Part shown: positions 49,850 through 57,830 of the stretch, one piece after another
How positions within the stretch are numbered: the first letter of the stretch is position 1
Layout: each line of letters begins with the position of its first letter
NCBI GenBank assembly: GCA_015061315.1
Contig: SUWV01000008.1
Location: forward strand, 28,252-92,251
Source of the DNA: Lentimicrobiaceae bacterium
GTDB lineage: Bacteria; Bacteroidota; Bacteroidia; Bacteroidales; F082
Reading direction: 5' to 3'
Length of the DNA stretch: 64,000 nt
The notes under the pieces: model-generated
Databases searched by the model: none
Told to the model about the DNA's origin: nothing
The model's input: only the letters and a program-made list of their open reading frames with translations
Program-made: the position numbers and the translations under genes

Positions 49850-51604
49850 ATGGATAATTTTGTTGTATCAGCGAGGAAATACAGACCTATTACTTTTGAG
49901 AGTGTCGTTGGGCAGAAGGCTATCACTTCGACTTTGCAGAATGCTATAAGAACCAACACTTTGGCGCAGGCATTTTTGTTCTGCGGACCGAGAGGCGTGG
50001 GAAAGACAACATGTGCGAGAATCATGGCGAAGACCATTAACTGCATGAACCCTACTGCTGAGATGGAAGCCTGCGACGAATGTGAGTCATGCAGAAGCTT
50101 CAACAACTCCAACTCTTTTAACATCTATGAGTTAGACGCTGCCTCCAACAACTCCGTCGACGACATCCGCAACCTCGTAGAACAGGTGAGAATACCACCT
50201 CAGGTCGGACGTTATAAGGTGTATATCATCGACGAAGTCCACATGCTCTCACAAGCTGCTTTCAACGCTTTCCTTAAAACATTGGAAGAACCACCAGCGT
50301 ACGCTAAATTCATCCTCGCTACAACAGAGAAACATAAGATCATTCCGACTATACTGTCGCGATGCCAGATCTTCGACTTCAAGAGAATCACCGTCGACGA
50401 CATCTTCAAGCATCTGCAGAACATCGCAATGAAAGAAGGTATCAATGCGGAAGAAGAAGCTCTTAACATCATAGCTCAAAAAGCCGACGGCGCACTCCGC
50501 GACTCACTGTCGATATTCGACCAAATGGTGAGCTTCTCTGGTAAAAACATGACCTATAAAGATGTCATCAACAACCTTAACGTCCTCGACTACGAATATT
50601 ACTTCCAAATGGTGGATAACATCCTTAACAAAGATAATAACTCTATCCTCCTCCTTCTCAACAAAGTAGTAGAAAGCGGCTTCGACATACAGCATTTCAT
50701 TCAAGGATTGGCATCACATCTCAGAAACCTGCTACTCGGCAAAGACGTAAGACTCATCGACTTAATGGAAGTGAGCCAACAGCTGAAATCGAGATATGCC
50801 GAACAAGCTCAAAAATGCTCACAATATTTCCTGCTGAAGACCTTAGACCTCGCTAACCAATGCGACCTTAACTTCAGAAACAGCAACAACAAACGACTAC
50901 ACCTCGAAATATGCCTGATGAAAATGTGCTATGTGGAGGCTTCGAGCCCCCGAGTCACCGAGACGCAGAGTCAACAAGTCAACAAGACTACAAGTCAACA
51001 AGTTGTAGAGACTACGAGTCAACAAGTCAACAAGACAACGAGTAAACGAGTTGTAGAGACTACGAGTCAACAAGTCAACAAGTCAACGAGTCAACAAGTT
51101 GTAGAGTCAACAAGTCGCCAAGTCGCAGAGACTCAAAGTCAGACTCCTACGGTGAGGGCTGGCAGGCTGAGTCGTCCGAGCACTATTTCAATCACTGAAG
51201 ATGAACCTAAGAAGGAAGAAGTGGTTGAGGAAGTATGGAACGACACCATTGATCAGGAGCGCCTCGCTAAGGTGTGGGACGAATTTGCTAACGCGATTCA
51301 GAGCAGCTCACCAAGTTTCAGCGTGAGCATCAAAAACGCCGAGCCTCAGTTAGTCAACGGCATAGAGGTTCATTACAAGGTCGATAATATGTTAGTGACC
51401 AAAGATCAGAATAATATGCAGGCACTTCGCGAATATCTAAAGGCTAAACTTCACAACAACCAGTTCGTCCTTAAAGAAGAGATAATAGAACGCGCAAGAG
51501 AAACTGTCTTATACACCGACAAACAGAAATTCGAGAAGATGGCTACCGACAATCCGAATATAGTAAATATAAAACAATCACTTAATTTACAATTAGATAT
51601 ATAA
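49850..51604 (+). CDS. dnaX: DNA polymerase III subunits gamma/tau with a large repeat-derived segment
   Basis: 584 aa. Clamp-loader ATPase. The AAA+ module is intact: Walker A GPRGVGKTT (about 45-53), zinc cysteines in CMNPTAEMEACDECESC, DEVHMLS (Walker B) and an SRC sensor motif in TILSRCQIFD. Domain III ends at about 365. Residues 368-429 are encoded by 23 octamers (50953-51136) and give an eight-residue peptide repeat of type TSQQVNKT/TSQQVVET. Then follows a tau-like C-terminal domain (VWDEFANAIQSSSP). The insertion sits in the natural flexible linker between clamp-loader core and tail. An AAAAGG ribosome-binding-like stretch lies just before the ATG. 2 bp before the acyltransferase gene. 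Confidence 0.95.
   Translation: MDNFVVSARKYRPITFESVVGQKAITSTLQNAIRTNTLAQAFLFCGPRGVGKTTCARIMAKTINCMNPTAEMEACDECESCRSFNNSNSFNIYELDAASNNSVDDIRNLVEQVRIPPQVGRYKVYIIDEVHMLSQAAFNAFLKTLEEPPAYAKFILATTEKHKIIPTILSRCQIFDFKRITVDDIFKHLQNIAMKEGINAEEEALNIIAQKADGALRDSLSIFDQMVSFSGKNMTYKDVINNLNVLDYEYYFQMVDNILNKDNNSILLLLNKVVESGFDIQHFIQGLASHLRNLLLGKDVRLIDLMEVSQQLKSRYAEQAQKCSQYFLLKTLDLANQCDLNFRNSNNKRLHLEICLMKMCYVEASSPRVTETQSQQVNKTTSQQVVETTSQQVNKTTSKRVVETTSQQVNKSTSQQVVESTSRQVAETQSQTPTVRAGRLSRPSTISITEDEPKKEEVVEEVWNDTIDQERLAKVWDEFANAIQSSSPSFSVSIKNAEPQLVNGIEVHYKVDNMLVTKDQNNMQALREYLKAKLHNNQFVLKEEIIERARETVLYTDKQKFEKMATDNPNIVNIKQSLNLQLDI
50953..51136 (+). repeat. Octamer array (23 units) inside dnaX
   Basis: Twenty-three 8-bp units in unbroken phase. 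Most are AGTCAACA or AGTCAACG, with AGACTACA/AGACTACG, AGTTGTAG, AGACAACG, AGTAAACG, AGTCGCCA and AGTCGCAG as variants. A higher-order pattern repeats: two AGTCAACA, one variant, AGTTGTAG, AGACTACG. Because 3 x 8 bp equals 8 codons, the protein period is eight residues, and all three frames of this strand are free of stops. It is the longest array in the window. Confidence 0.9.
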
Positions 51605-51606
51605 TC

Positions 51607-52167
51607 ATGGGAGTGTGGAGTTGGTTAGGAAAAAAGACTTTGAAAGTCTTAGGTTGGAAACTCGTCGGTAACATACCCGACGATGTAAAAAAATGTGTCA
51701 TCGCCGTCGCGCCACATACAAGCATCGATGATTTCATATTAGGACGCTTGGCTTACTGTTCTGTCGGCAAGCCGGTAAAATTCCTCATCAAAAAAGAGTT
51801 CTTCGACTACCCAATATTAAAGCCTCTGTTGCTAAAACTCGGAGGCATACCCGTCGACAGAAGCAAAAACAACAATATTGTAAATCAAGTCTCTGAATTA
51901 TTCAGCAAATACGATGAGCTTAACATCATCATAACGCCTGAAGGCACAAGAAAACTCGTGCATCATTGGAAGAGAGGATTTTACTACATCGCGTTGAAGG
52001 CTGAAGTACCTATCGTACTCGGCTTCTTAGATTTCAAGAAAAAGGAATTGGGATTCGGTCCTACCTTATATCCAACAGGCGACTTCGACGAAGACTGGAA
52101 AGTGATGGAGAAATTTTATAGAGGCATGACAGCAAAACATCCCGACAGATATAATCTTTCAAATTGA
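51607..52167 (+). CDS. Lysophospholipid acyltransferase family protein (PlsC-like)
   Basis: 186 aa, short member of the glycerolipid acyltransferase family. The HX4D motif is HTSIDD (residues about 37-42), and the second block ITPEGTRK is present. Likely acylates a lysophospholipid, glycerol-phosphate or a lipid-A-like acceptor at the membrane. It lacks the N-terminal membrane helices of full PlsC. Lies between dnaX and the M23 gene with 2-5 bp spacing, so it is probably co-transcribed with both. Confidence 0.85.
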   Translation: MGVWSWLGKKTLKVLGWKLVGNIPDDVKKCVIAVAPHTSIDDFILGRLAYCSVGKPVKFLIKKEFFDYPILKPLLLKLGGIPVDRSKNNNIVNQVSELFSKYDELNIIITPEGTRKLVHHWKRGFYYIALKAEVPIVLGFLDFKKKELGFGPTLYPTGDFDEDWKVMEKFYRGMTAKHPDRYNLSN

Positions 52168-52172
52168 TATTT

Positions 52173-53075
52173 ATGGCTAATCAAGAAAATAAAAAAGAAC
52201 GACTTAAAGACAAGATAAGAAAAAAATACAGAATCGTCGTCTATAACAACGAGACGTATGAAGAGAAAATCCATTTTAAATTCACATTGTTAAATTTCTT
52301 TAACATAGTGATATTATCTTCTGTTTTACTTATCGTATTGGTTACCTACTTGATAGCATTTACACCATTAAGAGAATACATTCCAGGCTACACCGATGTA
52401 AGCCTAAACCGACGCGTATATGAAATGGAGAGACGAGCCGACTCGTTGGAGACAGTCTTCCGACAAAAAGATTTATATATCAATAATTTGAAGAAAATCA
52501 TCATGGGAGACGACTTTGAGAGCGACAGCATCAACTCACTCCTGACCAAGACAAGCGAGACACATTTCGACAACAAAGCCGTGAAGAACTCGAAGAAAGA
52601 CAGTCTCTTCAGAATAGAATACGAAAACGAAACACGTAACAACTTGTTCAGCAACGTCATCAGTAGCGACAACCATCAAGAGTTCAAATTAGTTTCTTTC
52701 TTCGCTCCTATCAACGGCATCGTGACAAATCATTTCAACAGAGAACAAAAACATTACGGCACCGACTTAGTCTCAAGCAACAATTCTGTCATCAAAGCCA
52801 CCGCCGATGGTACTGTGATATATTCCGATTGGACCGTAGAGAACGGTTATTGCATTGGAATACAACATAATGGAAATTTATTTTCAGTATATAAGCATAA
52901 CGCAGTACTTTTGAAAGAAGACGGCGACTTTGTCAATGCTGGCGATGCCATTGCTATTTATGGCAACAGCGGAAGCCTCTCGACAGGACCTCATCTTCAC
53001 TTTGAATTATGGTATAATGGCACTCCATTAAATCCTGAAGATTATATTTCATTTGAAACTAATAATATTCAGTAA
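52173..53075 (+). CDS. M23-family metallopeptidase (LytM-type)
   Basis: 300 aa from the ATG at 52173; a TTG nine bases upstream is possible but less likely. A cytoplasmic basic tail, one membrane helix (VILSSVLLIVLVTYLIAF), a coiled-coil region (YEMERRADSLETVFRQKD) and a C-terminal LytM domain. Zinc ligands are visible: HYGTDLVSS (His, Asp) and HLHFELW. Predicted periplasmic peptidoglycan endopeptidase or an activator of amidases. Confidence 0.9.
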   Translation: MANQENKKERLKDKIRKKYRIVVYNNETYEEKIHFKFTLLNFFNIVILSSVLLIVLVTYLIAFTPLREYIPGYTDVSLNRRVYEMERRADSLETVFRQKDLYINNLKKIIMGDDFESDSINSLLTKTSETHFDNKAVKNSKKDSLFRIEYENETRNNLFSNVISSDNHQEFKLVSFFAPINGIVTNHFNREQKHYGTDLVSSNNSVIKATADGTVIYSDWTVENGYCIGIQHNGNLFSVYKHNAVLLKEDGDFVNAGDAIAIYGNSGSLSTGPHLHFELWYNGTPLNPEDYISFETNNIQ

Positions 53076-53091
53076 TTTTTGTATCTTTGCA

Positions 53092-53099
53092 GACTAAAT
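53092..53099 (+). promoter_or_regulatory. -7 box of rseP
   Basis: TATCTTTG, 12 bp before the ATG at 53112, followed by GCAG. Confidence 0.55.
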
Positions 53100-53111
53100 T
53101 AATTTCAAGAG

Positions 53112-54578
53112 ATGGATATTCTAATAAAAATCATACAACTCGTGTTATCACTCTCATTATTAGTATTGATACATGAGTTCGGTCATTTTATAGCAGCTGT
53201 TATTTTCAAGACGAGAGTGGAGAAGTTCTATATGTTTTTCAATCCTAATTTCTCGCTCTTCAGATGTAAGAAAGTTCACGGGAAATGGCGTTTTGCATTT
53301 TTCCAGAAAAACGTCCCCGACAAATTCATAACACACGAACATATCGATCCGATTACCAAAAAGAAGACCTACACCTACGAAGCCATTGATTTAAGCACAC
53401 TTCCTGAAGACGATTGGCGTACCGACGAGGAGCATACTGAGTTCGGCATCGGCTGGGTTCCTCTTGGCGGATATTGCAGCATCGCGGGCATGATCGACGA
53501 GTCGATGAACTTAGGACAGATGCAGCAAGAACCTCAGCCATGGGAGTTCAGAAGCAAGCCGGCATGGCAGAGACTTATCATCATGATAGGCGGCGTGGTT
53601 ATGAACGTAGTACTCGCCTATTTCATCTACACCGGACTGCTCATCTCTGAAGGAGAACAATATGTCTCCACAGCAGAAGTAAACAAATACGGCATAGTGG
53701 CAAGTCCTTTAGCCAACGAATTAGGTTTCCAAGACGGCGATAAGATTCTCACTGTAGGCGACAAGTATGTAGAAAACTTCAGCAAGATACCTTTAGAGAT
53801 GGTATTAAACAACAACAGAACTGTCGAGATTGAAAGAGACGGCGTCAAGAAAAAGATAGTATTAGAAGAAGAAGCCATCAGCAAGATTTTGCAATATGAG
53901 GAGTTTTTCATTTTCTACAGAATACCGTTTGTCATCGGAGGATTTGCACCAGGCTCTGTCGGTAAAGAAGCAGGCTTAGAGATAGGCGACAGGATTATTA
54001 TGATTAACGAGGTATCTACACCATATTTCCAAGATTTCTCTAATAATATAGGACAATATGCCGATCAGGATATAAGCCTCGGTGTGGTTCGTGGCAGCGA
54101 CACATTACAAGTGGCTATGCATCTTCCTAAAGAAGGTAAGATAGGCGCTGCTGTAGAAAGCATCAACTTCAGCACAGAAGAATACAGTTTCTTTGAGGCA
54201 ATACCAAGAGGCTTCCACAAGACAGGCAAAGAACTGAGCGACTACTGGAAACAGCTCAAACTTATCTTCAATCCCGACACCAAGGCATACAAAAGCTTAG
54301 GCGGTTTTATTACCATTGGCAGCATCTTCCCTGAACAATTCAACTGGATAGAGTTCTGGTATCTCACAGCCTTCCTCTCTATCATACTTGCTGTCATGAA
54401 CATATTGCCAATACCAGCCCTCGACGGAGGTCACGTACTCTTCCTCTTAGTAGAAATCATAACACGAAGAAAACCGAGCGACAAGTTCCTCGAGATAGCA
54501 CAATCGGTAGGATTGATAATATTATTAATATTGTTAGTTTATGCCAATGGCAACGACATCGTCAGATGGTTATTTTAA
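53112..54578 (+). CDS. rseP: RIP (site-2) metalloprotease RseP
   Basis: 488 aa. Intramembrane zinc protease that cleaves anti-sigma factors and leftover signal peptides. HExxH in VLIHEFGHFIAA (residues about 18-29), and the second metal site in NILPIPALDGGHVLF near the C-terminus. Two PDZ-like domains lie between (about 195-260 and 275-345). A soluble insert with HIDPITKKKTYTYEA follows the first helix, as in Bacteroidota homologues. Probable housekeeping role. Confidence 0.95.
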   Translation: MDILIKIIQLVLSLSLLVLIHEFGHFIAAVIFKTRVEKFYMFFNPNFSLFRCKKVHGKWRFAFFQKNVPDKFITHEHIDPITKKKTYTYEAIDLSTLPEDDWRTDEEHTEFGIGWVPLGGYCSIAGMIDESMNLGQMQQEPQPWEFRSKPAWQRLIIMIGGVVMNVVLAYFIYTGLLISEGEQYVSTAEVNKYGIVASPLANELGFQDGDKILTVGDKYVENFSKIPLEMVLNNNRTVEIERDGVKKKIVLEEEAISKILQYEEFFIFYRIPFVIGGFAPGSVGKEAGLEIGDRIIMINEVSTPYFQDFSNNIGQYADQDISLGVVRGSDTLQVAMHLPKEGKIGAAVESINFSTEEYSFFEAIPRGFHKTGKELSDYWKQLKLIFNPDTKAYKSLGGFITIGSIFPEQFNWIEFWYLTAFLSIILAVMNILPIPALDGGHVLFLLVEIITRRKPSDKFLEIAQSVGLIILLILLVYANGNDIVRWLF

Positions 54579-54645
54579 TAATTGACGAAAGAAAACACAA
54601 TAAACAGATAAAAACGAAGTTAAATACATATTTAGTCAAAAGCAC

Positions 54646-55599
54646 GTGCGTAAGTTGAGATACATAATAATGATGATTTTTGTTGCGATAAGCAGTACTC
54701 TGATGTCGCAGCAAGCGCCTATGTTTACCAACTACAGCAATTCGTATGCTACTGTAAATCCAGGATTTGGAGGGCTCAGTGATGGTGTCAATGTGATGGG
54801 TATTTACAGAGACCAATGGACAGGCTTCAAAGACATGGAAGGCAATGCTGTAGCGCCTAACACCATGTTATTCTCTGGCGACATGCCGATACCTTTGTTA
54901 AGAGGCGGAGCATCACTTGCCATCATGAAAGACCAGATAGGATTTGAAGACAACATCAATGTCAATATGGGATATTCGTTCCATTTGGATTTAGGAGGAG
55001 GAACCTTAGGTATAGGTTTAGCGCTCAACATGATAAACCGTTCTGTCGATTTCGACAAATTCATCCCTACCGTCGACAACGACCCGATGCTTCCGAAAGG
55101 AGAACAAGACGCCATGTTGGTAGATGCCAACTTTGGATTGTTTTGGCAGATACCAGAGACCTTTTATGTTGGTTTATCTGCTACTAATCTTTTCGAGTCT
55201 AAGGGCAAGGAGCTGCTGTCGAGTGCTACATCAAGCGCGAGTTTCGTAGGCGACAGAACATTCTATCTCATGGCAGGATATGAATATCAATTCAATAATC
55301 CAGTCTTTAAGTTATTACCATCGATGTGTATCATGAGCGATATAGCATCTACGCAGTTTAACGTAGGAACAAAGCTGCTATATAATAATAAGGTGTGGGG
55401 CGGAATAAACTACCGTTTTCAGGAATCTATAGCAGCGATGGTAGGATTTAAATTCAAAGACATACAAATATCATATTCATACGACATAAACACCATGGGA
55501 TTGTCAGTACAAGGTTCACATGAGATATGCGTCAGTTATCTGTTCAAGATGGATTTGGAGAAATCTCCAAGAATATATCATAGCATCAGGTATCTGTAA
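54646..55599 (+). CDS. porP: PorP/SprF family T9SS outer-membrane protein
   Basis: 317 aa, GTG start, signal peptide (LRYIIMMIFVAISSTLMSQ). Mature start QQAPMFTNYSNSYATVNPGFGG matches the PorP/SprF hallmark (core VNPGFGG). A 14-stranded barrel is predicted; the protein ends in a region typical of outer-membrane proteins. Such proteins bind PorK/N rings to the outer membrane or serve specific cargo. It directly precedes gldK, the usual porPKLMN order. A GTG start is used because no ATG gives a complete basic N-region. Confidence 0.88.
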   Translation: MRKLRYIIMMIFVAISSTLMSQQAPMFTNYSNSYATVNPGFGGLSDGVNVMGIYRDQWTGFKDMEGNAVAPNTMLFSGDMPIPLLRGGASLAIMKDQIGFEDNINVNMGYSFHLDLGGGTLGIGLALNMINRSVDFDKFIPTVDNDPMLPKGEQDAMLVDANFGLFWQIPETFYVGLSATNLFESKGKELLSSATSSASFVGDRTFYLMAGYEYQFNNPVFKLLPSMCIMSDIASTQFNVGTKLLYNNKVWGGINYRFQESIAAMVGFKFKDIQISYSYDINTMGLSVQGSHEICVSYLFKMDLEKSPRIYHSIRYL

Positions 55600-55605
55600 T
55601 GTTTA

Positions 55606-55613
55606 TATGTTTG
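55606..55613 (+). promoter_or_regulatory. Candidate -7 box before gldK
   Basis: TATGTTTG, 60 bp before the ATG at 55673; it could give gldKLMN its own transcript apart from porP. No -33 element at good spacing. Confidence 0.35.
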
Positions 55614-55672
55614 TAATTATTCAGTGATAAAGATTTTGAAGAAAAATAATAAGTAATAATCAAATTAAAATA

Positions 55673-57028
55673 ATGAAAAAGTTATTAGTTTTAAGTTTTG
55701 TTATCTTAATTTTCGTCAGTTGTGGCGACACAAATCAAGGTGAGTTGGTCGGTGTTAGAAAAAAATCAAAGCAGTTCTATCACCCCGATCCTTATGGCAT
55801 GAAATTCGTCCCTCAAGGAAGTTACACTATGGGAGTTGGTGGACAAGATATTGCATCAAGTCAAATAACACAGCCTAAGACCATTTCTGTATCATCGTTT
55901 TTCATGGACGAGACAGAAATCACGAACAACGAATATCGTGAGTTTGTGAATTGGGTAAGAGACTCTATAGCACGTAAGATATTAAGTGAAGGTGAAAATG
56001 CAGACGCATATCTCATCAGAGAAGATCCAAAGACTGGTGAAGAATATGAAGAACCGATCTTGAACTGGGAGACAGAAATAGAATGGAATTCCGAAGAACT
56101 TGAAGAAGCTTTGTTTCTTCCTGAAGGAGAGCGTTTCTTCCACAGAAAGGAGATAGACGCTAGAAAGTTAATCTATGAATATTTCTGGATTGACCTTCAA
56201 GCCGCAGCAAGAAAAGAGTTCAGAGACGATGCTGACAGAACCAATGCCAGTTTTGCGAACCGTCCTCAAGGTATGACAGACAGATCCGTCTATATCAAAA
56301 ACGACAGGATCAATGTCTATCCAGACACCTTAGCATGGATTCACGACTATGCATATTCATTCAACGACCCATTGACAGAGAAATATTTTTGGCACGTTGC
56401 CTACGACCATTATCCTGTAGTTGGTGTCAACTGGAATCAAGCGAGAGCATTCTGTATTTGGCGTACAGAAAAACTCAATAAACATCTGAGTTCACAGAAA
56501 GACGAGATGTCGCTGACAGAGTTCCGTCTTCCTACTGAAGCCGAATGGGAATGGGCAGCAAGAGGAGGCAACCACCTCAACCCTTATCCATGGGGAGGTC
56601 CTTACACTCGTAACGAAAATGGCTGTTTCTTAGCTAACTTCAAACCATTAAGAGGCAACTACGTCGCTGACGGTGGCTTGAGAACATTGATAGTAGGACA
56701 TTATCCACCAAACGACTGGGGCTTATACGACATGGCAGGTAACGTGGCAGAATGGACCAATAGCGCCTTCGACCCATTGTCATACAACTACACTTGGGAT
56801 ATGAATCCTAACTACACATATAACGCCAAAGACAGCGACCCTGCTATCATGAAGAGAAAGGTAGTACGCGGCGGCTCATGGAAAGACATAGCCTATTATC
56901 TTGAAGTCACTACACGTGCCTACGAATATCAAGATACTGCAAAATGCTACATCGGATTCCGTTGCATACAGCCTTACCTTGGACGTAACAAAGGCGACAA
57001 CCCTAACAAGGCATCGCATGTGTATTGA
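55673..57028 (+). CDS. gldK: T9SS lipoprotein GldK/PorK
   Basis: 451 aa. Lipoprotein (lipobox FVSC, Cys17) with a formylglycine-generating-enzyme-like fold, forming the ring with GldN on the periplasmic side of the outer membrane. MKFVPQGSYTMG, FFMDETEITNNEYREFV, RLPTEAEWEWAARGG and DMAGNVAEWT are the FGE-type blocks. The catalytic cysteines of true FGE are not apparent, in keeping with a structural role. First of the KLMN set. Confidence 0.94.
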   Translation: MKKLLVLSFVILIFVSCGDTNQGELVGVRKKSKQFYHPDPYGMKFVPQGSYTMGVGGQDIASSQITQPKTISVSSFFMDETEITNNEYREFVNWVRDSIARKILSEGENADAYLIREDPKTGEEYEEPILNWETEIEWNSEELEEALFLPEGERFFHRKEIDARKLIYEYFWIDLQAAARKEFRDDADRTNASFANRPQGMTDRSVYIKNDRINVYPDTLAWIHDYAYSFNDPLTEKYFWHVAYDHYPVVGVNWNQARAFCIWRTEKLNKHLSSQKDEMSLTEFRLPTEAEWEWAARGGNHLNPYPWGGPYTRNENGCFLANFKPLRGNYVADGGLRTLIVGHYPPNDWGLYDMAGNVAEWTNSAFDPLSYNYTWDMNPNYTYNAKDSDPAIMKRKVVRGGSWKDIAYYLEVTTRAYEYQDTAKCYIGFRCIQPYLGRNKGDNPNKASHVY

Positions 57029-57053
57029 AAAGACTAAAGGCTAAAGACTAAAG
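57029..57053. repeat. Short heptamer array between gldK and gldL
   Basis: AAAGACT, AAAGGCT, AAAGACT, AAAG, beginning directly after the gldK stop codon. Confidence 0.65.
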
Positions 57054-57092
57054 AAATTATAATAGTTAATAAATAATTAAAAAATAATAAAG

Positions 57093-57788
57093 ATGGGTAA
57101 ATTCAGCAATTTTTTAGCAAGTAGAAAGTATAAGAAAGCTATGGGTGTAGTTTATGGTATTGGTGCATCTGTAGTTCTCGTTGGAGCATTATTCAAACTT
57201 ACACACTGGCCAGGTGCCAACCTCATGTTGACAGTAGGTCTTTTGACAGAAGCAGTCATTTTCTTCTTATCAGCATTTGAACCACCACACGTAGAACCAG
57301 ACTGGAGCCTCGTATATCCAGAATTTCAATATGCATATCATGGCGTAGAAAGCAATGAGAAATCAGCACCAAGAGCTGTCAATACTACAAGTAGCAACTC
57401 ATCATCACAGCTCAGCGACATATTAGGTCAAGCCAATATCAGCAAAGACGCATTAGAGAGACTCGGCGCCGGCATCAACAAACTCAGCGAAAACGCAGCA
57501 CAGATGGCAGAAATCAGCAGCGCTGTAGCAGCAACAAGCGACTATGCCAAAGCTATGAAAAAAGCAGCCGAATCAGCTAACGCTTTAGAAGTTCAACTTC
57601 AAAACACATTGATAGTGGCTGAGACAAGCAAACAGTTGAACAAGACAATGTCGGAATATATAGAGAAAGTCAATACATCAGCTTCATCAACAGAAGTACT
57701 TAACCACCAAATCGCTGATATGTCAAAACGCATTAGCGCATTGAACAACGTATATGGCAATATGCTTTCAGCGATGAATGTCAAATAA
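57093..57788 (+). CDS. gldL: T9SS motor protein GldL/PorL
   Basis: 231 aa. Two membrane helices (about 18-40 and 43-66; FKLTHWPGANLMLTVGLLTEAVIFFLSAFEPPH-type region, core THWPGANLMLTVGL) with the conserved Glu in the second (LLTEAVIFF), which takes part in proton-motive-force use. The C-terminal part is a cytoplasmic coiled coil (LGAGINKLSENAAQMAEI). With GldM it forms the energising motor of the T9SS. Confidence 0.95.
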   Translation: MGKFSNFLASRKYKKAMGVVYGIGASVVLVGALFKLTHWPGANLMLTVGLLTEAVIFFLSAFEPPHVEPDWSLVYPEFQYAYHGVESNEKSAPRAVNTTSSNSSSQLSDILGQANISKDALERLGAGINKLSENAAQMAEISSAVAATSDYAKAMKKAAESANALEVQLQNTLIVAETSKQLNKTMSEYIEKVNTSASSTEVLNHQIADMSKRISALNNVYGNMLSAMNVK

Positions 57789-57830
57789 ATTTTATTAAGC
57801 TAATTTCTTAACTAAATAAAACAATATCAA

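Noticed and set aside
50953..51136. Tandem repeats considered as a CRISPR array
   Set aside because: The period is 8 bp with no unique spacers and no cas genes are present; it is translated within dnaX.
52164..52172. TTG start for the M23 peptidase gene
   Set aside because: An ATG nine bases downstream gives the same membrane topology and avoids overlap with the preceding gene.
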